A program made the translations under genes and the position numbers. Shown here piece by piece: positions 27,229-35,612 of a DNA stretch of 64,000 nt. The stretch's first letter is position 1, and each line of letters begins with the position of its first letter. The stretch comes from Trinickia dinghuensis (GTDB lineage: Bacteria; Pseudomonadota; Gammaproteobacteria; Burkholderiales; Burkholderiaceae): the NCBI RefSeq assembly GCF_003367175.1, contig NZ_QRGA01000008.1, positions 124,001 through 188,000 of the forward strand. Direction: 5' to 3'. The notes beneath the pieces are model-generated. The model saw only the letters and a program-made list of their open reading frames with translations, was not told the DNA's origin and did no database searches.

Positions 27229-27422
27229 GTTGGGTCAGCGACAAAGTCGCGCTACTGCTCGTAGGGATCGTATGCTCGACGGGTGCGTGGGCCGTCCTGC
27301 ACTATTCGGGGCAGTGGTTCTTCCCAGCCATCACGTTGTTCGCGCTTGTGTCCATGTTCCTTGAAATTCGGAGGTTGAGGGCTCTCCTCCTCAAGCACGG
27401 AATAGACCCTCGAAGCAAATGA
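27225..27422 (+). CDS. Small two-helix membrane protein, function unknown
   Basis: Protein of 65 residues (MSWVSDKVALLL...), start codon overlapping the upstream stop (ATGA), with GGAG eight bases upstream. Two membrane helices are likely (VALLLVGIVCSTGAWAVL and WFFPAITLFALVSMFLEI), then a basic tail (RRLRALLLKHGIDPRSK). The topology and size resemble phage holins or small immunity-type membrane proteins, but I recognise no family. It forms a two-gene unit with the 152-residue protein; about 200 bases without a gene follow. Confidence 0.65.
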   Translation: MSWVSDKVALLLVGIVCSTGAWAVLHYSGQWFFPAITLFALVSMFLEIRRLRALLLKHGIDPRSK

Positions 27423-27621
27423 CTTCAGTGCTGGGCATCGGGCAGCGCTCATTCGCTCCGGTCGCCTCGATCAGCCAACGGACAGGCTACTGCGCGTGAA
27501 GCTTGCGCATTTACCGAATCCATATCCGCTATCTTGCCGGCCACACTGCCACCGCCGATAATCCGACTCCACAACAATACGGGGGCCGGATACGAAAAGC
27601 GTATGGAAAGACGGTTGGCAA

Positions 27622-28251
27622 GTGCCGTTGGCGACGCTAGTGGCAATTGCTTTGTTCGCAGCGTTCAACTACAAGCCAATCCAGTCCGCCGCGGACGCTG
27701 CAGCATGGGTCCAGGGCATAGGTTCACTACTGGCCATCACCGCGGCAATCTGGATCTATGCAAAGCAATGCCAGAACAAAAAATCGGACGACAACGCGGA
27801 GATTCGCGCATTCGTGGAAGCGATCCGCGAGGAAGTACAAGCAGCATGGACCAGTTACTGCGTTGAAATACACCCCGCGCTACGAGCGTTACCAGACGGC
27901 CAGCATTTTAAACTGATCTATCCGGTGTCCACGGAAGGGTTCACGATATACAACAATAGCGCATTGATGGTGGGTAAGGTGAGCGACCCCGAGCTACGCC
28001 GTAGCATCATTCATACCTACGCCCTCGCCAAGAGCTTGGTCTATTCTTTCCATATGAACAACATAATGCTAAACGAGTACAGGCAATTGTTACTCATGTA
28101 CCACCAGGCCGATCGGGAAGCCGTTCTTACGGCACACATCGATTCCTTGCGTATCTACGCGACCAAGTTAAAAGAACGGGACACTTGGATATCTCAAGCT
28201 GCCGAGTCCCTTCAGATACGGATCGATCAATGGCTAGCGGCAAGCCGATGA
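27622..28251 (+). CDS. Membrane-anchored helical protein, function unknown
   Basis: Protein of 209 residues, starting at a GTG (27622). Two N-terminal hydrophobic segments (LATLVAIALFAAF and WVQGIGSLLAITAAIWIYAKQ) precede a long, mostly helical cytoplasmic part with charged stretches (SDDNAEIRAFVEAIREEV) and a conserved-looking core (EGFTIYNNSALMVGKVSDPELRR). I recognise no named domain. The arrangement (short membrane anchor plus helical domain beginning NAEIRAF) resembles uncharacterised proteins often found in variable genomic islands. Base composition is A+T-richer than the core genes. The start codon is uncertain: GGAAAG lies upstream, but other starts cannot be excluded. Confidence 0.65.
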   Translation: MPLATLVAIALFAAFNYKPIQSAADAAAWVQGIGSLLAITAAIWIYAKQCQNKKSDDNAEIRAFVEAIREEVQAAWTSYCVEIHPALRALPDGQHFKLIYPVSTEGFTIYNNSALMVGKVSDPELRRSIIHTYALAKSLVYSFHMNNIMLNEYRQLLLMYHQADREAVLTAHIDSLRIYATKLKERDTWISQAAESLQIRIDQWLAASR

Positions 28252-28661
28252 CCCGCCCGACCAACGTCGAGCACTCAGCGCGACAGGTCTGCGACTATGC
28301 GCGGTCCTCCCCCTGGCTCATGACAGGAGCATGGTCAATTGCGCGGCAATAGCGAACGTCGCTGTGTGTGGCCGGCAACGCGCGGCCGCGTCACATGAGA
28401 ATGGACCGATCAATCTCGGCATGAAGAATGGCACACCCGACACCGCACGCACGTGTCCTACCTCGGATGAAGGACCCGTCATAGTGGAGTGTTGGCACGG
28501 CGTCAAAACGTGGATCGGCGATGTCGCCCTCGCTCGACGCGCCCGACAACCGTATCGTGCACATGAATCGCCTCGGCCAAGCGCTCCAAAAATTTGAGCG
28601 CCCCATTTCGCCGGGCTGGCAATCTGGCTAGAATTCGTTCGAATGCTTTCGAGGGAATCAA
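28252..28661. other. Gene-free 410-base gap in the accessory block
   Basis: I see no supported gene. An 88-codon frame at 28331 lacks a ribosome binding site and its composition looks random. The end of the gap (about 28615-28660) should hold the promoter and the GAGGGA ribosome binding site of the next gene. Confidence 0.55.
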
Positions 28662-29540
28662 GTGAACACGCAACCCACAGACCCAGTTGACCCCGTCATC
28701 CTGGACGAGTTCCTCACCTCGTGTCCTCCCGGCAGAGAGATGTTGGTACAGCTTGTTATCGAAAACGTACGTTGGAATGATCACTACATTGGGGACCTGC
28801 ACCTGCCGGAGGTGATCCTGCATTGCGACTCAAATCTTTGCGGTAGCGATCGCGTGTTTGTCAGCGGGTCTAGAGTATCGCTCGGCTTAGGTCGAGAATA
28901 TTCTCAGGACAAATTCCTGGTATATAAATGCCGAAACTGCGGCATGTCTCATAAGACGCTCGCCGTGGAATTTCGCCACATAAATAGCGACAATCACATA
29001 ACCGCATTGTTCAAATATGGCGAGGAACCTCCGTTTGGGCCACCGCTACCGCAGAAATTACTCAAACTCGCGGGAGATCAGCGTGACATCTTGCAGAAGG
29101 GGCGACGTTGCGAAAATCAAGGGCTGGGTATCGCCGCGTCCGCATATTACCGCCGCGTAGTAGAGTCGCAGAAAAATCGCATTTTCGACGAGATCATCCG
29201 GGTCTCACGCACGCTATCCGCTCCTGCGGAACTGATTAAAGAATTGGAAGCAGCGAAACAGGAGCGCCGTTTCACACAAGCCGTTGAGAAAGTCAAACAT
29301 GGGCTACCACAGGTATTGCTAACCAACGGACATAATCCGCTGACGCTCTTGCACAATGCGCTTTCTGAGGGCCTGCACGCCGGAACAGACGGCGATTGTT
29401 TAGAACTGGCCACTAGTATACGTATCGTGCTGATTGATTTTGTGGACCGCCTCTCGCAAGCAATCAAAGATGACGCTAGCTTAAGCCAGGCGGTCGGACG
29501 ACTGCTCCAATTAAAGCAGCCGAAGTCGGCTGCACAGTAA
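28662..29540 (+). CDS. Zinc-ribbon protein with DUF4145-like C-terminus, function unknown
   Basis: Protein of 292 residues with a GTG start, preceded by GAGGGA. Two CxxxxC/CxxC pairs in the N-terminal half (CDSNLCGS and CRNCGMSHK, about 30-45 residues apart) suggest a zinc ribbon. The C-terminal half (AASAYYRRVVESQKN...LLHNALSEGLHAG...CLELATSIRIVL) resembles the helical DUF4145 type, which often occurs beside restriction or defence genes; this match is from memory and moderate. Low G+C and unusual codons mark it as acquired. It lies 23 bases before xth, on the same strand. Confidence 0.7.
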   Translation: MNTQPTDPVDPVILDEFLTSCPPGREMLVQLVIENVRWNDHYIGDLHLPEVILHCDSNLCGSDRVFVSGSRVSLGLGREYSQDKFLVYKCRNCGMSHKTLAVEFRHINSDNHITALFKYGEEPPFGPPLPQKLLKLAGDQRDILQKGRRCENQGLGIAASAYYRRVVESQKNRIFDEIIRVSRTLSAPAELIKELEAAKQERRFTQAVEKVKHGLPQVLLTNGHNPLTLLHNALSEGLHAGTDGDCLELATSIRIVLIDFVDRLSQAIKDDASLSQAVGRLLQLKQPKSAAQ

Positions 29541-29563
29541 GGTGTCAAGAACGCCATAAACTT

Positions 29564-30340
29564 ATGAAAATCGCCACCTGGAACGTCAATTCGCTGAAAG
29601 TTCGCCAGCAGCACGTCATCGACTGGCTCGAGCTGAGCCACGCCGACGTGCTCTGTCTTCAAGAATTGAAGATGCCCGACGAGAAATTCCCTCGCGCCGA
29701 GTTGGCCGATAAAGGCTATCGAAGCTGGTTCGCGGGCCAAAAGACGTACAACGGCGTCGCCATCCTAGTACGCGACGGCATCGAGGTCGACGAAACGCAG
29801 GTCGTGCGCAACATCCCCGGCTTCGAAGACGAACAGCAGCGCGTCATCGCCCTCACCGCCGGCGGAGCCCGCATCGTGTCCGCCTACTTTCCGAACGGCC
29901 AGGCGCCCGGCACCGACAAGTTCGCCTACAAGCTGCGCTGGCTCGAAGCACTCCAGCAATGGCTGAAGGACGAGCTGCAGGCGCATCCGAAGCTCGCCCT
30001 GCTCGGCGATTACAACATCGCCCCCGAAGACCGCGACGTCCACGATCCGAAAGCATGGGAAGGCCAGAACCTCGTTTCGCCGGAGGAGCGCGCGGCGTTC
30101 GCGAACCTCGTCGAACTCGGCCTCATCGACGTGTTCCGCAAGTTCGACCAGCCCGAAAAAGCGTTCTCCTGGTGGGATTACCGCATGCTCGCATTCCGCC
30201 GCAATGCCGGTTTGCGCATCGACCACATCCTGCTCTCACCCGCGCTCGCCGAAGGATGCACGCTGTGCGAAGTCGACAAGACACCTCGGAAATGGGATCA
30301 GCCCTCCGACCACGCACCGGTGATCGCGCAATTGGCTTGA
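29564..30340 (+). CDS. xth: Exodeoxyribonuclease III
   Basis: AP endonuclease and 3'-to-5' exonuclease of base-excision repair; 258 residues. Motifs are intact: the start MKIATWNVNSLKVR, the metal-binding Glu in CLQELKMPD, the GDYNIAPED catalytic loop, the WWDYR region and the terminal SDHAPV with the catalytic His. It belongs to the short ExoA/XthA type. The ATG at 29564 is directly at the conserved start. G+C content returns here to the core level, so the accessory block ends at about 29550. Confidence 0.96.
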   Translation: MKIATWNVNSLKVRQQHVIDWLELSHADVLCLQELKMPDEKFPRAELADKGYRSWFAGQKTYNGVAILVRDGIEVDETQVVRNIPGFEDEQQRVIALTAGGARIVSAYFPNGQAPGTDKFAYKLRWLEALQQWLKDELQAHPKLALLGDYNIAPEDRDVHDPKAWEGQNLVSPEERAAFANLVELGLIDVFRKFDQPEKAFSWWDYRMLAFRRNAGLRIDHILLSPALAEGCTLCEVDKTPRKWDQPSDHAPVIAQLA

Positions 30341-30435
30341 CGTGATACGTCTCGGCAAGCGGATCGGCACACGGATCGGCCCCGTACGGTATCGGAAGAG
30401 AAGACGATCGGCAGTCCTAAGCGTCTGCTCCCAAT

Positions 30436-30471
30436 AAGAAAGCCGGCATTCGAACGAGCGCCGGCTTTCTT
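30436..30471. terminator. Bidirectional intrinsic terminator between xth and ntrC
   Basis: AAGAAAGCCGGC (30436-30447) and GCCGGCTTTCTT (30460-30471) form a 12-base perfect stem with a 12-base loop and a following T tract. It suits the convergent genes on both sides. Confidence 0.88.
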
Positions 30472-30497
30472 TTTTCACGCGTCTTTCTACCCTCGCA

Positions 30498-32021
30498 TCA
30501 CGGCTCCAAATGCAGCTCCTGGATCTTGCGCGTGATCGTGTTGCGGCCGATGCCGAGCCGCTCCGCCGCTTCGACCTTGCGGCCGCGCGTGAAGTCGAGC
30601 GCCTCGCGAATGACCGCCGCCTCGAAGCGCCGCGCGAGTTCGTCCATGACGTCGACGGTGTTCTCGCGCAGCATGCGCGCTACCTCCGAACGCAGCCCGC
30701 TCTCCCATACGCTGACGGGCAAGCCCGTCGCCACGCCCGCAAGCGAGGCCGGCGCAATCGCCGCTCCATTGCGTTCGCCATCCAGCGTGGCGGCCGCATT
30801 CAGCGCTGCCGGAACGGCAGCGGCAGCGAGGCCGGCAACGATGTCGCCACTAGTCTCGGGCGTCCCGCCAGGCACCAAATCGGGCGGCAGGTCCTTGATT
30901 TCAATTGTTTGTGCAGGGGCCATCACGGTCAACCAATTTGCCAGATTCTCGAGTTGGCGCACGTTGCCCGGAAACGGCAGTGTCGCCAGATAAGCGAGCG
31001 CCGCCTCCGACACGCGCTTGGGCTCGACGCCGAGGTCGCGCGCGCTCTTTTGCAGGAAGTGACGCGTGAGCAACGGAATGTCCTCGCGCCGTTCGCGCAG
31101 TGCCGGCAAGCGCAAGCGAATGACGTTGAGGCGGTGATACAAATCTTCGCGGAACAGCCCCTGACGCACACGCGATTCCAGATTCTGGTGCGTCGCGGCG
31201 ATCACGCGCACGTTCGAGCGCAGCGGGCTGTGCCCGCCGACGCGATAGAACTGACCGTCGGACAGCACGCGCAGCAAGCGCGTCTGCAGATCGAACGGCA
31301 TGTCGCCGATTTCATCGAGAAACAGCGTGCCGTTCTCGGCCTGCTCGAAGCGGCCCTGCCGCATCGCCTGCGCGCCCGTGAACGCGCCGCGCTCATGCCC
31401 GAATAGTTCGGACTCCAAAAGATCCTTCGGAATCGCCGCCGTATTGAGCGCGATGAACGGCCCGTTCGCCCGCGGGCTGTGCCGATGCAACGCGCGCGCG
31501 ACGAGTTCCTTGCCGGTGCCGGACTCGCCCGTGATCAGGACAGTCGCGGCCGAATGCGACAGCCTGCCGATCGCGCGGAACATGTCCTGCATGGCCGGCG
31601 CTTGCCCGAGCATTTCAGGGGCATCGGCCAGCGCCACCTCGCCTGTCTGCGAGCCGCGCATGCTTTCGTCGACGGCGCGGCGTATCAACTCGACCGCCTT
31701 GTCGACGTCGAACGGCTTCGCGAGATATTCGAACGCACCGCCTTGAAACGCGGCCACCGCGCTGTCGAGATCGGAGTAGGCCGTCATGATGATGACGGGC
31801 AATTCGGGCAGGCGTTCGCGCACCGCCTGCAACAGTTCGAGGCCGGAAGACCCCGGCATTCTGATGTCCGAGACGAGCACTTGCGGGCTCTCGCGCTCGA
31901 GCGCGGCCAGCGCCTCGCGGACGTTGGCAAAGCTGCGCGTCGGAAAATTCTCGCGGGCCAGCGCTTTCTCGAGCACCCAGCGGATCGATTGGTCGTCGTC
32001 TACTATCCAGATCGGCTTCAT
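30498..32021 (-). CDS. glnG: Nitrogen regulation response regulator NtrC
   Basis: Sigma-54-dependent activator of 507 residues that switches on nitrogen-scavenging genes when phosphorylated. The receiver domain starts WIVDDDQSIRW and has the phospho-acceptor Asp in VLVSDIRMPG. The AAA+ domain has Walker A GESGTGKE, the sigma-54 contact loop GAFTGA and Walker B TLFLDEIGDM. The C-terminal Fis-type HTH reads ERLGIGRNTITRKIQEL. It follows ntrB with a 13-base gap, the third gene of the operon. Confidence 0.97.
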   Translation of the reverse strand: MKPIWIVDDDQSIRWVLEKALARENFPTRSFANVREALAALERESPQVLVSDIRMPGSSGLELLQAVRERLPELPVIIMTAYSDLDSAVAAFQGGAFEYLAKPFDVDKAVELIRRAVDESMRGSQTGEVALADAPEMLGQAPAMQDMFRAIGRLSHSAATVLITGESGTGKELVARALHRHSPRANGPFIALNTAAIPKDLLESELFGHERGAFTGAQAMRQGRFEQAENGTLFLDEIGDMPFDLQTRLLRVLSDGQFYRVGGHSPLRSNVRVIAATHQNLESRVRQGLFREDLYHRLNVIRLRLPALRERREDIPLLTRHFLQKSARDLGVEPKRVSEAALAYLATLPFPGNVRQLENLANWLTVMAPAQTIEIKDLPPDLVPGGTPETSGDIVAGLAAAAVPAALNAAATLDGERNGAAIAPASLAGVATGLPVSVWESGLRSEVARMLRENTVDVMDELARRFEAAVIREALDFTRGRKVEAAERLGIGRNTITRKIQELHLEP

Positions 32022-32034
32022 GGAGTGGGTCTTA

Positions 32035-33177
32035 TCAATTGACGAGCGGCAACAAAATCTGAAATTCGGTGTGTCCGGGGCGGCTCTCGACCTCGATCAA
32101 ACCATCGTGCTGCTGCACGAACGTCTGCGCGAGCGTCAATCCGAGGCCGCTGCCGTCTTCGCGGCCCGACACGAGCGGATAAAAAATACGATCGCGGATT
32201 TCTTCGGGAATCCCTGGCCCGTTGTCGATCACACGCAAGTCCAATGCCAATTTGCACAGGCGCTTCGCGATCGTCACCTTGCGCGCGACGCGCGTGCGCA
32301 GCGCAATGCGCGCGTCGCCCTGCCCGATCCGCTCGCGCAGCGCCTGCGCCGCGTTGCGCACGATGTTCAGCAGCGCTTGAATGAGCTGCTCCTTGTCACC
32401 GCGCAAATCGGGGACGCTCACGTCGTAGTCGCGCTCGATCGTGAGGCCGCGCGGAAACTCCGCGAGAATCACGGCGCGCACGCGTTCGCATACTTCGTGA
32501 ATGTTGACGTCGCCGACGACGTGCGGGTGCCGATGCGGCTCGAGCAAGCGATCGACGAGCGTTTGCAGGCGGTCCGATTCCTTGACGATCACCTGCGTGT
32601 ATTCGCGCAACTCCTGCCGCTCGCGTACGCCCAGCTCGAATTCGAGCAATTGCGCCGCGCCGCGGATTCCACCGAGCGGATTCTTGATCTCGTGAGCAAG
32701 ATTGCGGATGAGCTGCTTGTTCGCGATCGACAGATCGTGAATGCGCTCTTCCCGATCGGTGCGCAGGTGGCGTTCGTTCTCGAACAATTCGAGCAGCACG
32801 TAGTCGGGCGCGCTTTCAAGAAAGCCGACGACCACGTGCACATGCAGCGGCTCGCGCCCGGGGCGTTCGAGCACGGCATCGAGGTGCGTCGCATGAAAGC
32901 GATGCTCGGCGATCGCGGCGATCGTCGCCACGAGTTCGTCTCCGTTCGCGAACAGCTCCGGCCAGGACATCTGCACGAGCTGCCGGCGCGACAAATCGAG
33001 CATCGACTCGGCCGACGGATTCGCGAATGCAACCCGCAGCGTGCGCTTCTCGAGCACGAGCGTGACGGTAGGCAGCGCTTCGAGCCCAGGCAGCAATCCC
33101 GATTGCGCCAGTGCCGCATCGTCGGAAAGCGGCTCGGCCCCACCTTCTTTCGCTTTCATCAAGTTCTTGAGCACCAT
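32035..33177 (-). CDS. glnL: Nitrogen regulation sensor kinase NtrB
   Basis: Cytoplasmic histidine kinase/phosphatase for NtrC, controlled by PII; about 380 residues. A PAS-type N-terminal domain (VTLVLEKRTLRVAFANPSAE...) precedes the phospho-acceptor box NLAHEIKNPLGGIRGAAQLLE and an ATP-binding domain with NIVRNAAQAL, DNGPGIPEE and GSGLGLTLA. The start at 33177 (MVLKNLMKAK) is preferred to the longer frame at 33204. It sits between glnA and ntrC on the same strand; a terminator-like hairpin between it and glnA should lower its transcription relative to glnA. Confidence 0.95.
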   Translation of the reverse strand: MVLKNLMKAKEGGAEPLSDDAALAQSGLLPGLEALPTVTLVLEKRTLRVAFANPSAESMLDLSRRQLVQMSWPELFANGDELVATIAAIAEHRFHATHLDAVLERPGREPLHVHVVVGFLESAPDYVLLELFENERHLRTDREERIHDLSIANKQLIRNLAHEIKNPLGGIRGAAQLLEFELGVRERQELREYTQVIVKESDRLQTLVDRLLEPHRHPHVVGDVNIHEVCERVRAVILAEFPRGLTIERDYDVSVPDLRGDKEQLIQALLNIVRNAAQALRERIGQGDARIALRTRVARKVTIAKRLCKLALDLRVIDNGPGIPEEIRDRIFYPLVSGREDGSGLGLTLAQTFVQQHDGLIEVESRPGHTEFQILLPLVN

Positions 33178-33210
33178 CGTCGACTCGGGAGCGCAAGCGC
33201 GCAACGAACG

Positions 33211-33236
33211 AAAAAGGGACGGCTCGGCCGTCCCTT
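33211..33236 (-). terminator. Partial terminator between glnA and ntrB
   Basis: AAGGGACGGC and GCCGTCCCTT form a perfect 10-base stem with a TCG loop. On the minus strand it ends in a TTTTT run. It lies 60 bases after the glnA stop and 34 bases before the ntrB start. Confidence 0.85.
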
Positions 33237-33295
33237 CGAGACTGAGCTCATACGTGCGCTTCGCCGACGAAAGGCGACGAAGCGCATCGCATCGC

Positions 33296-34711
33296 TTACA
33301 GCGAGTAGTACATCTCGAACTCGATCGGATGCGTCGTCATGCGGAAGCGTTGCAGTTCGCCTTCCTTGAGTTCAAGGTACGCGTCGAGCATCGAATCCGT
33401 GAACACGCCGCCGCGCGTCAGGAACTCGCGATCCTTGTCGAGTGCCTCGAGCGCGTGCTCCAGACCGGCACAGACGGTCGGGATCTTCGCGTCTTCTTCG
33501 GGCGGCAGATCGTACAAATTCTTGTCCGCGGCTTCGCCCGGATGAATCTTGTTCTGCACGCCGTCGAGACCGGCCATCATCAGCGCCGAGAAGCACAGGT
33601 ACGGGTTCGCCATCGGATCCGGGAAGCGCGTTTCGATACGGCGGCCCTTCGGATTGCTCACGTGCGGAATGCGGATCGAAGCCGAACGGTTGCGTGCCGA
33701 GTAGGCCAGCTTCACCGGTGCTTCGAAGTGCGGCACGAGACGCTTGTACGAGTTCGTCGTCGGGTTCGTGATCGCGTTCAGCGCGCGAGCGTGCTTGATG
33801 ATGCCGCCGATGTAGAACAGCGCGAATTCCGACAGGCCGGCGTAGCCGTTGCCCGCGAACAGGTTCTGGCCGTCCTTCCAGATCGACTGGTGCACGTGCA
33901 TGCCCGAGCCGTTGTCGCCGACGACGGGCTTCGGCATGAACGTCGCCGTCTTGCCGTACGTGTGCGCGACGTTATGGATGATGTACTTCAGTTGCTGCGT
34001 CCAGTCGGCGCGCTGCACGAGCGTCGAGAACTTCGTGCCGATTTCGTTCTGGCCTTGGCCCGCCACTTCGTGATGGTGCACTTCGACAGGGATGCCGATC
34101 TGCTCGAGCAGCAGACACATTTCCGAGCGCATGTCTTGGAACGTGTCGACCGGGGCGACCGGGAAGTAGCCGCCCTTCGTGCCCGGGCGGTGACCCGTGT
34201 TGCCGCCTTCGAATTCCTTGCCCGACGACCACGGTGCTTCTTCCGAGCCGATCTTGACGAAGCAGCCCGACATGTCCGTATTCCACTGGACCGAGTCGAA
34301 AATGAAGAACTCAGGTTCCGGACCGAAGAAGGCCGTATCGCCCAAGCCCGTGCTCTTCAGGTACGCTTCAGCGCGCTTGGCAAGCGAGCGCGGATCGCGT
34401 TCGTAGCCCTTGCCGTCGGCCGGCTCGACCACGTCGCAGCTCAGCACCAGCGTCGGTTCTTCATAGAACGGGTCGATGAAAGCCGTGTTGGGATCCGGCA
34501 CGAGCAACATGTCCGAGGCTTCGATGCCTTTCCAGCCGGCGATGGAGGAACCGTCGAACGCATGGCCGCTTTCGAACTTGTCTTCGTCGAACGCCGACAG
34601 GGGCACCGAGACGTGCTGCTCCTTGCCGCGCGTATCGGTGAAGCGAAAGTCGACAAACTTGACGTCCTCGTCCTTGACGATCTGCATGACGTCGGCCACG
34701 GATTTACTCAT
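33296..34711 (-). CDS. glnA: Glutamine synthetase type I
   Basis: ATP-dependent ammonia assimilation, glutamate to glutamine; 471 residues, the size of type I-beta dodecameric enzymes. Family motifs are visible: [43 protein letters not shown], and the adenylylation tyrosine in NLYDLPPEE, so control by GlnE is likely. The ATG at 34711 has GAGGA just before it. A sigma-54 promoter and an NtrC-like site lie upstream, matching nitrogen control, and ntrB-ntrC follow on the same strand. Confidence 0.98.
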   Translation of the reverse strand: MSKSVADVMQIVKDEDVKFVDFRFTDTRGKEQHVSVPLSAFDEDKFESGHAFDGSSIAGWKGIEASDMLLVPDPNTAFIDPFYEEPTLVLSCDVVEPADGKGYERDPRSLAKRAEAYLKSTGLGDTAFFGPEPEFFIFDSVQWNTDMSGCFVKIGSEEAPWSSGKEFEGGNTGHRPGTKGGYFPVAPVDTFQDMRSEMCLLLEQIGIPVEVHHHEVAGQGQNEIGTKFSTLVQRADWTQQLKYIIHNVAHTYGKTATFMPKPVVGDNGSGMHVHQSIWKDGQNLFAGNGYAGLSEFALFYIGGIIKHARALNAITNPTTNSYKRLVPHFEAPVKLAYSARNRSASIRIPHVSNPKGRRIETRFPDPMANPYLCFSALMMAGLDGVQNKIHPGEAADKNLYDLPPEEDAKIPTVCAGLEHALEALDKDREFLTRGGVFTDSMLDAYLELKEGELQRFRMTTHPIEFEMYYSL

Positions 34712-34820
34712 ATCCTCTTCTCCATTTAATAGGTTCGGCGGTTCTTCGCTTCTATCAAGCTTCGGGTCATCGCGCCTTTCGACGCGAAAGCCGGTCTTGC
34801 AAGCGATCGCCGGGGGTAAA

Positions 34821-34837
34821 AGCAGCTTCTGTGCCAG
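34821..34837 (-). promoter_or_regulatory. Sigma-54 (-24/-12) promoter of glnA
   Basis: On the minus strand CTGGCACAGAAGCTGCT matches TGGCACG-N4-TTGCW, with the invariant GG and GC separated by exactly 10 bases. It lies about 110 bases upstream of the glnA ATG. The surrounding 413-base gap up to the rhodanese gene contains no gene. Confidence 0.82.
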
Positions 34838-34945
34838 ATAGTGCATACCGCGGCTGCGCGGGGCGGATCGGCGTGCGCAGCCTCGCTAAGCAGGAACGCA
34901 CCGCGCACCGGGACCGACCGCGCCGCCGCCTGAGAAACGGGCGAA

Positions 34946-34962
34946 AGCACACTAACAGTGCA
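34946..34962. promoter_or_regulatory. Candidate NtrC enhancer site upstream of glnA
   Basis: AGCACACTAACAGTGCA (minus strand TGCACTGTTAGTGTGCT) is an imperfect palindrome matching the NtrC pattern TGCACY-N5-TGGTGCA. It is about 110 bases upstream of the -12/-24 promoter, the right place for an enhancer. A second, weaker copy, TGTGCCAGATAGTGCA, overlaps the promoter region at about 34830-34845. Confidence 0.55.
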
Positions 34963-35124
34963 CTATCGCTCCAATTTCGGGCGCACATCCCATTGCGGTG
35001 CATGACAGCGGGAATTGCACTTTTTTAGCGCAGCGGGAGCAGCGGCAAGACGTCCGGTTTCGGGCGCGGCCCGTCAGTGTAACGGGACTAGAATGTCCGT
35101 TTATGAATTAAGGAGACCAGCGCC

Positions 35125-35592
35125 ATGAGTTCGCTCGATCAAATCCTCGCGCAGGCCGGCGCGCGCCGCGCCGAACATCAACTGCCCTACGCGGGCGCGG
35201 TGTCGCCGAACGAAGCCTTCGAGCTTCTGCAACTCGATCCGAACGCGCGCCTCGTCGACGTGCGCACCCGCGCCGAACTCGATTGGGTCGGCCGCCCTCT
35301 AGTGGGCGATGGGCAGTATCTGCATATCGAATGGACGCGCTATCCGGGGGGCGTGCCCAATTCCGAGTTCGTCGATCAATTGAAACAGGCGCTGCCGTCG
35401 GCCGATACGCCCGTCCTGTTCCTCTGCCGCAGCGCGGCGCGTTCGAAACTGGCGGCCGTGGCGGCCGCGCAAGCGGGCTTCGACAAAGCCTACGATCTGC
35501 TCGAGGGGTTCGAAGGCGACAAGGACGGCAACGGCCACCGCAAGACCGTCACCGGCTGGTGCTTCCGCGGGCTGCCGTGGATGGGAGCGTGA
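35125..35592 (+). CDS. Rhodanese-like sulfurtransferase
   Basis: Single-domain rhodanese of 155 residues. The active-site cysteine loop CRSAARSK follows VLFLC, and the N-terminal DVRTRAEL segment is the family marker. No signal peptide, so cytoplasmic. The ATG at 35125 has AAGGAG eight bases upstream. Such proteins move sulfane sulfur, but the acceptor is unknown. It is divergent from glnA across a shared regulatory region and convergent with the toxin gene that follows. Confidence 0.9.
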   Translation: MSSLDQILAQAGARRAEHQLPYAGAVSPNEAFELLQLDPNARLVDVRTRAELDWVGRPLVGDGQYLHIEWTRYPGGVPNSEFVDQLKQALPSADTPVLFLCRSAARSKLAAVAAAQAGFDKAYDLLEGFEGDKDGNGHRKTVTGWCFRGLPWMGA

Positions 35593-35612
35593 TGGCGGCT
35601 GCGTATCCGCGG

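Noticed and set aside
28331-28597. 88-codon frame in the accessory gap
   Set aside because: No ribosome binding site; composition random; likely chance.
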